DNA of 64,000 nt from Cellvibrio sp. PSBB006 (GTDB lineage Bacteria; Pseudomonadota; Gammaproteobacteria; Pseudomonadales; Cellvibrionaceae), in the NCBI RefSeq assembly GCF_002162135.1, contig NZ_CP021382.1:2230001-2294000 (forward strand). The letters are read 5' to 3'. The position numbers were made by a program, and so were the translations under genes. Position 1 is the stretch's first letter, and every line of letters begins with the position of its first letter. Below the pieces are notes generated by a model that saw only the letters and a list, made by a program, of their open reading frames with translations, was not told where the DNA came from and did no database searches. Shown here piece after piece: positions 1 through 10,178 of this stretch.

Positions 1-87
1 TTTTAACTTTTTTTGCTGCCGGGTCACGTCGCTTTCCGCCTCAGCGGTCCGCTCCATTTCCCTTCCCCTCTCTCCGAGGAGGCGCGC

Positions 88-115
88 ATTATACACATTC
101 GCTTTCGCTTGTAAA
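88..115 (-). promoter_or_regulatory. P2-like rRNA-type promoter, leftward
   Basis: Read on the minus strand there is a -35 TTTACA (110-115), a 16-bp spacer and a perfect -10 TATAAT (88-93), followed at once by the GC-rich discriminator GCGCGCC. A GC-rich discriminator is known for stringently controlled rRNA promoters. The promoter points off the left edge. From memory of Pseudomonas, pssA and ilvC lie near an rRNA operon, which fits, but the transcribed gene is not in view. Confidence 0.6.
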
Positions 116-190
116 CACTTCATTTCACTCAGGTTTTACAAGCCGGTCAACACATCCTTTCTCAACCGCTCCCCGTCTGGAGAGGCGCGC

Positions 191-245
191 ATAATACCCG
201 CTTTCGCTCTCCGCGCAACTCCTTTTTGCAATTATTTTTTACAGC
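191..245 (-). promoter_or_regulatory. P1-like rRNA-type promoter with UP-like A/T tract, leftward
   Basis: Minus strand: -35 TTGCGC (213-218), 16-bp spacer, -10 TATTAT (191-196), then the same GCGCGCC discriminator as the promoter at 88-115. Both also share GCGAAAGCG in the spacer. Upstream of the -35 (about 222-245) lies an A/T-rich tract of the kind that serves as an UP element. Tandem promoters sharing spacer and discriminator suggest an rRNA or similarly strong stable-RNA operon beginning beyond position 1. Confidence 0.55.
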
Positions 246-304
246 GAACGTTTAATATTCAAAACCGCTCAACGACCAAGCATTTTGCATATTTATCCAA
301 CAGT

Positions 305-1144
305 TTATTCTCCGCCTTCAGTTTTCCGGCGATTAAAAATCAAACTGCGCTTCCGCCATAGCCACAAAACCGGAGCTGACAAACCATAAATAATTGACAT
401 AGTGAGCAGGACGCTCGCTTGATCAATAAGCAAGACAGCAAACACAAAAACAATCAGAAGCATCACAACAAACGGTACTCGACCGCGAAAATCAATATTT
501 TTAAAGCTGCTGTAGCGGAAGTTGGACACCATCAGCAGCCCCGTTAGGGCCGTGATCAATGCGGCCGGTATTGCCGCTAACTCACCCATGTCACTGTTGT
601 GCCATGTCCAAACAATACTGGCGATGATCGCTGCAGCAGCCGGGCTAGCAAGGCCGACAAAATGTTTTTTATCCACAGTACCAATCTGCGTATTGAACCG
701 AGCCAAGCGCAAAGCAGCACAAGCCGCATAAATGAATGCGGCAGCCCAGCCAAGCTTGCCTAAATCGTGAAGCGACCAGCTAAACATAACCAAAGCCGGG
801 GCCAGACCGAAGGAGACCATATCCGACAAACTATCGTACTGCTCACCAAATGCACTGGAGGTATTCGTCAGACGCGCAACCCGCCCATCCATACCATCGA
901 ACACCATGGCGATGAAGATTGCGATGGCCGCGCTGTCGAAATTGCCGTGCATAGCCGCGATGATGGCGTAAAAGCCGGCAAATAGTGCGGCGGTTGTAAA
1001 CAGGTTGGGCAGCAGGTATACGCCGCGATGCCGAACTTTTTGCCCATTCTCCGACACTTCCTCAACATGCTCATCAAATGGTAATAAGCTGTCGTCCTCA
1101 CTCGGTTCCTGAGTCTTTGTTTGCTCTGTCTCTTGGCTTGTCAT
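305..1144 (-). CDS. pssA: CDP-diacylglycerol–serine O-phosphatidyltransferase
   Basis: Inner-membrane enzyme that condenses CDP-diacylglycerol with serine to phosphatidylserine, the precursor of phosphatidylethanolamine. The CDP-alcohol phosphotransferase signature is visible: DG..GR.AR, then G...D...D in the segment FGEQYDSLSD. Several hydrophobic segments follow, as expected for this integral-membrane family. The start at 1144 (Met-Thr-Ser-Gln) is preceded by AAGAGG six bases upstream; an upstream in-frame Met would add 16 residues but has no ribosome site as good. Length is 279 aa, near the usual size for the PssA type found in pseudomonads. It lies downstream of ilvC, separated from it by a strong terminator. 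Confidence 0.9.
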   Translation of the reverse strand: MTSQETEQTKTQEPSEDDSLLPFDEHVEEVSENGQKVRHRGVYLLPNLFTTAALFAGFYAIIAAMHGNFDSAAIAIFIAMVFDGMDGRVARLTNTSSAFGEQYDSLSDMVSFGLAPALVMFSWSLHDLGKLGWAAAFIYAACAALRLARFNTQIGTVDKKHFVGLASPAAAAIIASIVWTWHNSDMGELAAIPAALITALTGLLMVSNFRYSSFKNIDFRGRVPFVVMLLIVFVFAVLLIDQASVLLTMSIIYGLSAPVLWLWRKRSLIFNRRKTEGGE

Positions 1145-1199
1145 ACTTAACCTCTTATTTTGCAAGAGCGACATTGTACACACGTGATGCACTCACGCA

Positions 1200-1239
1200 T
1201 CCAATAAAAAACGCGGCTATAGCCGCGTTTTTTATTGGA
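1200..1239. terminator. Perfect 40-bp palindromic terminator between ilvC and pssA
   Basis: A perfect inverted repeat: TCCAATAAAAAACGCGGCTA followed directly by its reverse complement. The GC core CGCGGCTA/TAGCCGCG is flanked by A and T runs, so it can work in both directions. It sits 20 bases past the ilvC stop and should separate ilvC from pssA transcription. Confidence 0.85.
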
Positions 1240-1259
1240 CACCGATTATGACCGCAGAA

Positions 1260-2422
<1,163 letters not shown>

Positions 2423-3322
2423 ATGGATATCACCAAACTCAAGCTCTTTTGCACCCTCGCCAATACCCTCCACTTCGGCCGGGCGGCGGCAGCATGCCAT
2501 GTCAGCCCTTCGACGGTCAGTCGGAGTATTAAACAATTGGAGGAGGATTTAGGGACAAGCCTGTTTGAGCGCGACAATCGCTCAGTCGTCTTAACCCATG
2601 AAGGGCAAAGCTTTCTGTTTTTCGCGCGGGAGGTTTTACAGCAATGGGACACTTACCAGGAATCACTGCTGGCCCATGCGGATCAATTGCGCGGGCAATT
2701 AAGCATTTATTGCTCCGTCACCGCCAGTTACAGCTTCTTATTCGACATTCTGACCGAGTTCCGTGTAAGCCATCCGGGCATCGCCATTAAATTACATACT
2801 GGCGATCCGGCCCAATCCATCGAGCGGGTATTGGCGGGCAATGAGGATATTGCGATTGCCGCCAAGCCGGAAAAACTGCCGGCCGGTATCAGCTTTAAAT
2901 TGATCGCGCGCTCTCCCCTCATTTTTATTGCGCCGCGCGATGATGAAACCTGGCAGCCACCCGCCGCCTCCGCCCAGCATTTTTGGCAGAGGATTCCAAT
3001 GATCATCTCCGAAGAAGGCCTTGCTCGCGAGCGCCTTGATTCATGGTTTGCCGAACAACAGATCCGCCCCAACATCTATGCAGAAGTGAAAGGGAATGAA
3101 GCCATTGTCAGCATGGTTAGCCTGGGATTTGGTGTGGGGGTATTGCCGAAGATTGTGCTGGATAACAGCCCGTTGGCGGATCGAGTGCAACCTCTGCACC
3201 ATCAACCGGATCTGGGGCCTTATGACCTGGGTATCTGCGTGATGGAAAAGCGCCTCAAGAGTCCGATCATCAGCGCTTTTTGGCAACAACTACCCATCGA
3301 GGATTTGACTCCCAAAGAATAA
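2423..3322 (+). CDS. ilvY: LysR-family regulator of ilvC
   Basis: Transcriptional regulator with an N-terminal winged helix-turn-helix (about residues 1-60, including AACHVSPSTVSRSIKQLE) and a C-terminal substrate-binding-type effector domain (about 90-295). The length of 299 aa is normal for LysR proteins. Placement head-to-head with ilvC is the classical IlvY arrangement, in which acetolactate or acetohydroxybutyrate acts as inducer. The assignment rests on family plus context; a generic LysR regulator is the only real alternative. No good Shine-Dalgarno is visible before the chosen ATG. Confidence 0.88.
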   Translation: MDITKLKLFCTLANTLHFGRAAAACHVSPSTVSRSIKQLEEDLGTSLFERDNRSVVLTHEGQSFLFFAREVLQQWDTYQESLLAHADQLRGQLSIYCSVTASYSFLFDILTEFRVSHPGIAIKLHTGDPAQSIERVLAGNEDIAIAAKPEKLPAGISFKLIARSPLIFIAPRDDETWQPPAASAQHFWQRIPMIISEEGLARERLDSWFAEQQIRPNIYAEVKGNEAIVSMVSLGFGVGVLPKIVLDNSPLADRVQPLHHQPDLGPYDLGICVMEKRLKSPIISAFWQQLPIEDLTPKE

Positions 3323-3354
3323 AAAAGCCGACCAGCATTAACTGATCGGCTTTT
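3323..3354. terminator. Terminator between ilvY and ilvH
   Basis: Stem AAAAGCCGACCAG / CTGATCGGCTTTT with one mismatch and a loop of about six bases, flanked by A and T runs. It lies between the convergent ends of ilvY (plus) and ilvH (minus) and can serve both. Confidence 0.8.
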
Positions 3355-3370
3355 ACATAGCTGCGTGAAT

Positions 3371-3862
3371 TTACAAACTCAATACTTTTTCACCACGGGA
3401 TATTCCGCTAACCCCAGTACGCACCACTTCAAGAATGGCTGCATCACCGACGGCTTGTAAAAAAGCATCCAGTTTATCGCTAGCACCCGTGATCTGGATG
3501 ATGTAAAGCGAACTCGTTACATCCACAATCTGGCCGCGAAAAATATCAACACAACGTTTTACCTCAGCACGTTGCGCGCCAGCCGCTTTGACTTTTACCA
3601 ACATCAATTCACGCTCGATATGAGCACCTTCCGTCAAGTCGACCAATTTCACGACATCAATCAATTTATTGAGATGCTTGGTGATCTGTTCGATCTTGTG
3701 GTCATCGCCCAAGGTCGTCAGTGTCAACCGCGACAGCGTCGGATCTTCCGTCGGCGCCACGGTCAGACTCTCAATGTTGTAGCCACGCTGGGAAAATAAA
3801 CCCACAACGCGAGACAAGGCACCGGGAGCATTTTCCATTAATACAGAAATAATACGTCTCAT
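3371..3862 (-). CDS. ilvH: Acetolactate synthase small (regulatory) subunit
   Basis: Regulatory subunit that binds valine and stimulates the IlvI catalytic subunit. The N-terminal ACT domain begins RRIISVLMENAPGALSRVVGLF with RGYNIESL typical of IlvH/IlvN. Length of 163 aa matches IlvH of E. coli. The start at 3862 is one base past the ilvI stop, so the two are translationally linked. Confidence 0.96.
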   Translation of the reverse strand: MRRIISVLMENAPGALSRVVGLFSQRGYNIESLTVAPTEDPTLSRLTLTTLGDDHKIEQITKHLNKLIDVVKLVDLTEGAHIERELMLVKVKAAGAQRAEVKRCVDIFRGQIVDVTSSLYIIQITGASDKLDAFLQAVGDAAILEVVRTGVSGISRGEKVLSL

Positions 3863-3863
3863 A

Positions 3864-5600
3864 TCAGGTACGCTCCGTCTTGCTCAGGTACATGTCACGC
3901 ATTGAACCGTTCGGTGCAACATGCATGGGATAAACGTGTTCAGATTGATCAACCATAATGTCCATAAACACCACGCGATCTTTCAATGCAAAACATTCTT
4001 CCAACTTCGCCTTGAGCTCTTCCTTTTTGGTTACTCGCATACCGACATGGCCGTAGGCTTCAGCCAGTTTGATAAAGTCTGGCAACGAATCCTCATACAA
4101 ACTTTCTGCATAACGGCTGGAGTACTGCATATCCTGCCATTGACGGACCATACCCAGCGCCTGGTTGTTCAAACAGATAACCTTGACCGGCAGATGATAT
4201 TGGGTACAAGTTGAAAGCTCCTGGATACACATCTGGATACTGCCTTCTCCAGTGACGCAAACCACGGTCGCATCACGATGGGCGATCTGCACCCCCATGG
4301 CAGCAGGCAAACCAAAGCCCATGGTGCCCAGACCACCGGAGTTGATCCAGCGGCGCGGCTTGTCAAACTTGTAGTACTGCGCCGCAAACATCTGGTGTTG
4401 GCCTACATCCGAGGTAACAAAAGCATCGCCGTTGGTGACTTCCCAGATAGCCTTAATCACATCTTGCGGTTTGATCACATTGCTGGTGGTGTCATAACGC
4501 GGCTTGGCATAGATGCCATGACGCTCACGCCACTCATTAATCTGCTTCCACCAGGCAGCAATCGCTTCGGCATCCGGACGCTCATCAGTCTCCTGGATCA
4601 ATGCCAGCATCTCACTCAGCACGCTATCTACGGCGCCGACAATCGGCACATCGGCGACAACCGTTTTAGAGATAGATGCTGGATCAATATCCACGTGAAT
4701 AATCTTGGCGTTAGGGCAGAATTTGCTCACCGTGTTAGTCACGCGATCATCAAAGCGCGCCCCGATAGCCAGGATCACATCGCTGTGGTGCATGGCCGTA
4801 TTAGCTTCAAAAGTCCCGTGCATGCCCAACATGCCAAGAAAGCGTTTGTCCGTCGCCGGATAAGCACCCAAGCCCATCAAGGTATTGGTACACGGAAAAT
4901 CGAGCAGTTGAACCAATTGGGTCAACAATTCGGAGGCATTACCCTGAACCACACCGCCGCCGGTATAAATGACCGGCCGTTTAGCACCCAGCAATAACTG
5001 CACAGCCTTTTTAATCTGGCCGGAGTGACCACGTGTAGCCGGTGTATAAGAGCGGATCTTGACCTTATCCGGATATTCATAGGGAAAGGTCTGTGCCGGA
5101 TGAGTAATATCCTTGGGCACATCAATTACCACCGGGCCGGGCCGACCAGTCGCCGCAATAAAGTAGGCTTTCTTGACGATCTCCGGGATTTCGCTGGCGT
5201 GTTTAACCATAAAGCTGTGCTTCACGATCGGGCGAGAGATACCGACCATATCGGTTTCCTGAAACGCATCCTCACCAATCAGGTGGCTCTGCACCTGACC
5301 GGAGATCACAACCATCGGAATAGAATCCATATAAGCTGTGGCAATACCGGTGATGGCATTGGTCGCGCCGGGACCAGATGTCACCAGCACGGTGCCCACT
5401 CGGCCGGTAGAGCGTGAATACGCATCCGCCATATGGGTGGCGGCCTGTTCGTGGCGCACCAGTATGTGCTTGACATCTTGCTGCCTGAAAATAGCGTCGT
5501 AGATATGCAATGCAGCACCGCCCGGGTAGCCGAAGATGTATTCAACACCTTCATCTCGCAACGCGCGGATTAACATATCTCCGCCTGAGAGCATTTCCAC
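3864..5600 (-). CDS. ilvI: Acetolactate synthase large (catalytic) subunit
   Basis: ThDP- and FAD-dependent enzyme joining two pyruvates, or pyruvate and 2-oxobutyrate, in the first common step of branched-chain amino acid synthesis. The catalytic glutamate lies in [14 protein letters not shown]; the ThDP/Mg motif begins GEGSIQM and ends at LNNQALGM; the GMVRQWQ segment carries the Trp typical of true acetohydroxyacid synthases. Length is 578 aa. The best start is a GTG at 5600 (Met-Glu-Met-Leu-Ser-Gly, like E. coli IlvI), seven bases after AGGGG; an ATG two codons later is further from the ribosome site. It is followed directly by ilvH and preceded by a structured leader. Confidence 0.96.
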   Translation of the reverse strand: MEMLSGGDMLIRALRDEGVEYIFGYPGGAALHIYDAIFRQQDVKHILVRHEQAATHMADAYSRSTGRVGTVLVTSGPGATNAITGIATAYMDSIPMVVISGQVQSHLIGEDAFQETDMVGISRPIVKHSFMVKHASEIPEIVKKAYFIAATGRPGPVVIDVPKDITHPAQTFPYEYPDKVKIRSYTPATRGHSGQIKKAVQLLLGAKRPVIYTGGGVVQGNASELLTQLVQLLDFPCTNTLMGLGAYPATDKRFLGMLGMHGTFEANTAMHHSDVILAIGARFDDRVTNTVSKFCPNAKIIHVDIDPASISKTVVADVPIVGAVDSVLSEMLALIQETDERPDAEAIAAWWKQINEWRERHGIYAKPRYDTTSNVIKPQDVIKAIWEVTNGDAFVTSDVGQHQMFAAQYYKFDKPRRWINSGGLGTMGFGLPAAMGVQIAHRDATVVCVTGEGSIQMCIQELSTCTQYHLPVKVICLNNQALGMVRQWQDMQYSSRYAESLYEDSLPDFIKLAEAYGHVGMRVTKKEELKAKLEECFALKDRVVFMDIMVDQSEHVYPMHVAPNGSMRDMYLSKTERT

Positions 5601-5673
5601 TTTGATTCCCCTTTAAAAACATAAATTGCGCAAGCTACAAGAGTAATGATTGCGCGATAACAGAAATGGCAAC

Positions 5674-5871
5674 GCACAGGCCCGACTTTACCCCAAAAGG
5701 GAGTCGCCCTGTGCATCATCGACAGTGTGATTAACCAGATTCCCCTGCCCCCGCGCGGGTAGCGATTGCGGTGGCCAGCAGGGCAGACGTCGTCGGTGGA
5801 CGCGCCTTCGCGATTGCGAATGGTTCGATAAGCGGGTGACTTACCGGAAGCAGACTGTGGTGCCGAGGTTA
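5674..5871 (-). promoter_or_regulatory. Candidate ilvI leader / attenuator region
   Basis: On the minus strand, ahead of ilvI, a frame closed by TAA at 5731 reads …TSALLATAIATRAG…, with Leu-Leu and Ile codons, but it has no ATG, GTG or TTG start after the previous in-frame stop at 5869. CCCTGC inside it can pair with GCAGGG just before its stop. Seventeen bases later is a strong interrupted hairpin: GCACAGG (5674-5680) with CCTGTGC (5708-5714), CGACT with AGTCG, and CCC with GGG. No T-run follows, so it is not a simple terminator. Geometry and codon content suggest branched-chain amino acid attenuation; I recall RNA motifs reported upstream of ilvB in related bacteria but could not compare. 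Confidence 0.35.
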
Positions 5872-6092
5872 TCGACTGGATCTACAAGCCATCTTGCGAA
5901 CTGGCAATTTTGGCAAGATAGTCGCTAAAGTCAAGGGAAGATGCCGAGATTTGCCCAGATAATCCTGAATAGGTTGCTCTCGCCGACGATAATTGACGGG
6001 CAAACTGTCACAGTTTGCAGCTTTCCTGTTCCGCTCTTTGGGTATTAGCAGCTATAGTTGATGCATTCCCCGTAAAACAATGAGTCTTATCC

Positions 6093-6521
6093 ATGAAACG
6101 TTTGTTTGTCCTCGCTCTTTGTATGGCCGGTCTCACACTGGCAAGCCAATCCTTCGCCGCCAAGGTGTATAAGTGGGTCGATGCGGATGGAGTAACGCAC
6201 TTCAGCGAACATCCGCCTAAAAATACACAAACCGAAGTCATTAAGCCCAAGACCGGCCACAGCGAACCGGTCAATTATGAATCAGCCGCACCGGCAGGTG
6301 ATGATGGCGCTGCTGCTGGACAACAGCAGGCAGATGAGGCAATGGCCCAAGCATTAAAAGACCCCACCCGTTGCGCAGCGGCACGCAAAAATATGGAGAC
6401 CTTGCGAAATTTCGGACGAGTGAAGGTAAAAGGCGAAGATGGTTCCTTTCATTTCCTGACACCAGAGGAACAGCAGGAGCGTATCCAGTCAACTCAACAA
6501 GCGATTGATGAAAGCTGCTAA
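6093..6521 (+). CDS. DUF4124 periplasmic protein
   Basis: A 142-aa exported protein with a clear signal peptide (MKRLFVLALCMAGLTLASQSF, cleavage likely after SFA). Directly after it comes the DUF4124 core, KVYKWVDADGVTHFSEHPP, a short WD..G..HFS motif common in gammaproteobacterial envelope proteins of unknown role. The rest is low-complexity (Ala/Gln-rich around residue 70) with a C-terminal helical part. A conserved-type Cys lies at TRCAAARKN and another near the end. It stands alone between the ilvI leader and clpB and ends at a bidirectional terminator. No function can be assigned. Confidence 0.85.
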   Translation: MKRLFVLALCMAGLTLASQSFAAKVYKWVDADGVTHFSEHPPKNTQTEVIKPKTGHSEPVNYESAAPAGDDGAAAGQQQADEAMAQALKDPTRCAAARKNMETLRNFGRVKVKGEDGSFHFLTPEEQQERIQSTQQAIDESC

Positions 6522-6540
6522 AGACCAACGCGCAGAAACA

Positions 6541-6568
6541 AAAAAGGCCATCACGCGATGGCCTTTTT
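6541..6568. terminator. Bidirectional terminator
   Basis: Perfect stem AAAAAGGCCATC / GATGGCCTTTTT with a four-base loop ACGC. It lies between the convergent DUF4124 gene and clpB. Confidence 0.9.
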
Positions 6569-6572
6569 ATTG

Positions 6573-9254
6573 TTAGTGCATCCGCTTTTCACCTAGCAAT
6601 TCCGCCTTGCTGCGAGAGAAAACCAGCTTGTCGCCCTTCAACCCGACAAAGATTGTATCGCCCGGCATGAATTTTCCAGCGAGGATTTCTTGGGCCAGTG
6701 GGTTTTCAATCTGTTGCTGAATTGCCCGCTTTAGCGGACGAGCGCCATAGACCGGATCGAAGCCGGCCTTCGCCAGTTTGTCCATGACCTCATCATCCAA
6801 ATCCAGGCTCAGGTCGCGCTCAACCAAACGCTTGCGCAACAAGTCCAGCTGGATATCAGCGATGCCACGGATCTGGTCACGACCCAAGGGGTGAAAGACA
6901 ACCACCTCGTCAATACGGTTAATAAATTCCGGCCGGAAATGCCCGGTAACAACCTCCATCACCGCATCCTTCATGGCGTTGTAACGATTTTCATTGTTGA
7001 TGGAGTTATTGGCATCGTCATTGACTAAGCCTTCAAAGCTTACGGTGTCGAAGGATTTGTCTTCCGCTAATTCCTGAATACGATCAGAGCCCAAATTGGA
7101 GGTCATGACGATAACGGTATTACGAAAATCCACCGTCCTGCCTTGTCCATCGGTCAAACGCCCATCTTCCAATACCTGCAGCAGGATATTGAAAACATCC
7201 GGGTGCGCCTTTTCCACTTCGTCCAGCAATAACACCGAGTAAGGTTTACGTCGCACCGCTTCCGTGAGATAGCCGCCCTCTTCGTAACCCACGTAACCGG
7301 GAGGCGCACCGATCAGGCGCGCGACGGAATGCTTTTCCATAAACTCCGACATATCGATGCGCACCATGGCATCAGAGGTATCAAATAAAAATTCTGCCAG
7401 GGATTTACACAGCTCAGTTTTACCGACGCCGGTTGGTCCGAGAAATAAAAAAGAACCATTAGGACGATTGGCGTCAGAGAGTCCAGCGCGCGAACGACGC
7501 ACCGCGTTTGCTACAGCCACCACAGCTTCGTGTTGACCGATAACGCGCTTGTGCAAGGCTTCCTCCATGCGCAGTAATTTCTCACGCTCCCCTTCAAGCA
7601 TCTTGGAGACCGGAATACCCGTCCATTTCGACACGACTTCAGCAATTTCTTCTTCAGTAACTTTATTGCGCAGCAACTTCATCTCCATCATTTCAGCCTG
7701 ACTGGCCATGTCCAACTGTTTTTCCAGCTGCGGAATAATCCCATATTGCAATTCCGACATGCGTGCAAGATCACCTGCGCGCCGTGCCGACTCCAGATCC
7801 AGACGCGCCTGCTCCAAATGACTTTTGATTTCGTGAGAGCCTTGCAGGGCGGCTTTTTCAGTGCGCCAGATTTCTTCAAGATGCGCATATTCGTGCTCGT
7901 ACTTCGCAATATCCTGATCAATCTTTTCGAGGCGTTTTTTACTCGCTTCGTCTTCATCTTTTTTTACCGCTTCGCGTTCAATTTTTAATTGAATCAAACG
8001 GCGCTCAAGACGATCCAACTCTTCCGGTTTGGAGTCGATCTCCATACGAATACGGCTGGCCGCTTCGTCAATTAAATCGATAGCTTTGTCCGGTAACTGA
8101 CGATCAGTAATGTAACGCTGTGACAGCTTGGCCGCGGCGATAATGGCAGAATCGGTAATATCGACACCGTGGTGAACTTCATAACGCTCTTTCAAACCGC
8201 GCAAGATAGCAATGGTGTCGGACTCGTTCGGCTCATCCACTAACACTTTTTGGAACCGTCGCTCAAGTGCTGCATCTTTCTCAATAAATTTACGGTATTC
8301 ATCCAGGGTGGTCGCTCCGACACAATGCAACTCCCCGCGCGCTAACGCCGGCTTTAGCATATTGCCCGCATCCATCGCACCTTCCGCTTTACCTGCACCC
8401 ACCATTGTGTGTAATTCATCAATAAACAGGATAACGCGCCCTTCCTGTTTGCTGAGTTCGTTGATGACTGATTTGAGCCGCTCTTCAAATTCGCCGCGGA
8501 ACTTCGCGCCAGCCAACAGACCACCCAAATCCAGGGACAACAAACGTTTGTTTTTCAAACCTTCCGGTACTTCGCCATTAATAATGCGTTGGGCCAAGCC
8601 TTCCACAATTGCGGTTTTACCCACGCCCGGTTCACCGATAAGGACGGGATTATTCTTGCTGCGGCGTTGCAATACTTGAATGGTGCGGCGAATTTCGTCA
8701 TCACGCCCGATAACCGGGTCCAGTTTTCCTGCCTCTGCCCGTGCAGTTAAATCTACCGTGTACTTTTCCAGTGCCTGACGATTACCTTCGGATTCCGGAT
8801 CATCCACGGTTTCTCCGCCACGCACCTTGGCAACGGCTTGTTCAAGCCGCTGCGCATTACCAAACTCCTTCAGGAGCTTGCCAGCCTTACTCTCACTATC
8901 ATCCATAGCGGCCAGCAATACTGCCTCACTGGAGATGAATTTATCACCCGCTTTTTGCGCGCGACGATCCGCCAGATTTAACAGGCGAACCATTTCCTGG
9001 GACATGTTGACGTCCCCGGTCGGATTTTTGATGCGTGGTAATTGTTCCAAGGTTTTAAGCAAGGCATTACGCAGACCTGCTACATCAAAGCCTGCCTGAC
9101 TAAGCAGGAGGCGCACGGTTCCCGCACCTTGCTGATCCAACATTGCCTGGAGTAGATGAAGCGGTTCCAGTTGACTGTGGTCGCGCCCAATAGCCAGCGA
9201 TTGTGCATCTGACAAGGCCGTTTGTAACTGGTTGGTTAAGCGATCGATACGCAT
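6573..9254 (-). CDS. clpB: ClpB disaggregase
   Basis: Hexameric AAA+ chaperone that works with DnaK to pull apart protein aggregates. Domains in order: Clp N-domain (1-145), NBD1 with Walker [10 protein letters not shown] and Walker [10 protein letters not shown], the coiled-coil middle domain (about 400-530), NBD2 with GPTGVGKTE, and the C-terminal D2 small domain. It is 893 aa, about 36 longer than the E. coli protein; roughly 24 of these form an Asn-rich insertion (…[16 protein letters not shown]…) in NBD2 before [17 protein letters not shown] ribosome site is five bases before the ATG. A heat-shock promoter lies just upstream. Confidence 0.97.
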   Translation of the reverse strand: MRIDRLTNQLQTALSDAQSLAIGRDHSQLEPLHLLQAMLDQQGAGTVRLLLSQAGFDVAGLRNALLKTLEQLPRIKNPTGDVNMSQEMVRLLNLADRRAQKAGDKFISSEAVLLAAMDDSESKAGKLLKEFGNAQRLEQAVAKVRGGETVDDPESEGNRQALEKYTVDLTARAEAGKLDPVIGRDDEIRRTIQVLQRRSKNNPVLIGEPGVGKTAIVEGLAQRIINGEVPEGLKNKRLLSLDLGGLLAGAKFRGEFEERLKSVINELSKQEGRVILFIDELHTMVGAGKAEGAMDAGNMLKPALARGELHCVGATTLDEYRKFIEKDAALERRFQKVLVDEPNESDTIAILRGLKERYEVHHGVDITDSAIIAAAKLSQRYITDRQLPDKAIDLIDEAASRIRMEIDSKPEELDRLERRLIQLKIEREAVKKDEDEASKKRLEKIDQDIAKYEHEYAHLEEIWRTEKAALQGSHEIKSHLEQARLDLESARRAGDLARMSELQYGIIPQLEKQLDMASQAEMMEMKLLRNKVTEEEIAEVVSKWTGIPVSKMLEGEREKLLRMEEALHKRVIGQHEAVVAVANAVRRSRAGLSDANRPNGSFLFLGPTGVGKTELCKSLAEFLFDTSDAMVRIDMSEFMEKHSVARLIGAPPGYVGYEEGGYLTEAVRRKPYSVLLLDEVEKAHPDVFNILLQVLEDGRLTDGQGRTVDFRNTVIVMTSNLGSDRIQELAEDKSFDTVSFEGLVNDDANNSINNENRYNAMKDAVMEVVTGHFRPEFINRIDEVVVFHPLGRDQIRGIADIQLDLLRKRLVERDLSLDLDDEVMDKLAKAGFDPVYGARPLKRAIQQQIENPLAQEILAGKFMPGDTIFVGLKGDKLVFSRSKAELLGEKRMH

Positions 9255-9293
9255 GCTTACCTCGAATGAATAAGTCAGGACAGAATGACTTCA

Positions 9294-9321
9294 AAATGGG
9301 GACGCAGCTGATGAAATCAAG
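9294..9321 (-). promoter_or_regulatory. Sigma-32 heat-shock promoter of clpB
   Basis: Minus strand: -35 CTTGATT (9315-9321), 13-bp spacer, -10 CCCCATTT (9294-9301). The known sigma-32 consensus is CTTGAAA, 11-16 bp, CCCCATNT, so the -10 matches fully and the -35 at five of seven. It ends about 40 bp before the clpB start, the right place for heat induction. Confidence 0.85.
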
Positions 9322-9446
9322 CAAGGGGTATCATGAATGGCGGCAGTTGCAGCGTCTTTGCGACACATCAAATAGAAAAGCAATGAGCAATGAAATCGGA
9401 CTAGTGATCAGTTAACCAAATAAGACTGGCCATACGACCTGTCGTT

Positions 9447-10169
9447 TTATCGCGACGATAGGAGTAAAAAACGGTCGCTATCGGCATAGGTGCAAAAGTC
9501 GCCACCGTAGATAGCCTTCACTCCCAGCGCTTTCAATTCCGCGCGGGCCAATGCATAGATATCCGCATAAAAATGTAACGGGCGCTGACCGGGCTTGAAA
9601 GCCTGGGCGATTTCATCGCTCTGCTGTGAATGGCGGGCCATTTTGAAGAATGCTTCGAGTACTTCAATACCCACTTCAAAATGCGGCTGGGAAATAGCCG
9701 GCCCTAAATAGGCGAGCAGGTGCGAGCCTGGGCCAGAGAATTTTTGTAGGGTGCGAGCAATGATGCCTTTGGCAAGACTGCGCCATCCGGCATGAATAGC
9801 AGCGACCTGAGTGCCCTCTCGGTCACATACCAGAAGGGGTAGACAATCAGCAGTCATAACCACGCAAGCTAATCCCGGCTCTGTGGTATAGCAGGCGTCC
9901 GCTGTTTTAACCTGGCCATCCGCTTTGGCCATGGCTACCTTCACACCGTGAACCTGCTCCAGCCATTGGGGTGTTTTGCCCAGTTCGAGGGATTCGCACA
10001 GCTGTTGGCGATTGGCGGCTACCCTCGTAGGGTCATCGCCCACATGAAGCGCCAGATTATTGTGATCAAAAGGCGGTTGACTGATTCCGCCCTGACGCGT
10101 GGTGATACAGGCTCGCACGGTTGGTGGCAAAGGCCAGTCCAGCGACATAGTGCTTTTGCCGGGAATCAT
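9447..10169 (-). CDS. pgeF: Peptidoglycan editing factor PgeF (laccase-domain family, YfiH)
   Basis: Member of the multicopper-polyphenol-oxidase/laccase fold family. In E. coli the homologue removes peptidoglycan precursors carrying L-Ser in place of L-Ala. Family residues are visible: TRQGGIS near the N-terminus, EQVHG, TADCLPLL with the metal/catalytic Cys, and HAGWRSL. Length of 240 aa is normal. The start at 10169 lies nine bases after the rluD stop, so the two genes are co-transcribed; a Met seven codons inside is an alternative start. Confidence 0.9.
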   Translation of the reverse strand: MIPGKSTMSLDWPLPPTVRACITTRQGGISQPPFDHNNLALHVGDDPTRVAANRQQLCESLELGKTPQWLEQVHGVKVAMAKADGQVKTADACYTTEPGLACVVMTADCLPLLVCDREGTQVAAIHAGWRSLAKGIIARTLQKFSGPGSHLLAYLGPAISQPHFEVGIEVLEAFFKMARHSQQSDEIAQAFKPGQRPLHFYADIYALARAELKALGVKAIYGGDFCTYADSDRFLLLSSR

Positions 10170-10178
10170 TAGGCCGCC

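Noticed and set aside
4278..4997. Open frame of 239 codons opposite ilvI
   Set aside because: Antisense to IlvI, whose motifs are all intact; no start signal or family character.
5674..5714. Hairpin before ilvI as a rho-independent terminator
   Set aside because: The stem is strong but the following bases are GTTGCCATTTC with no T-run, so it is reported only as a leader structure.
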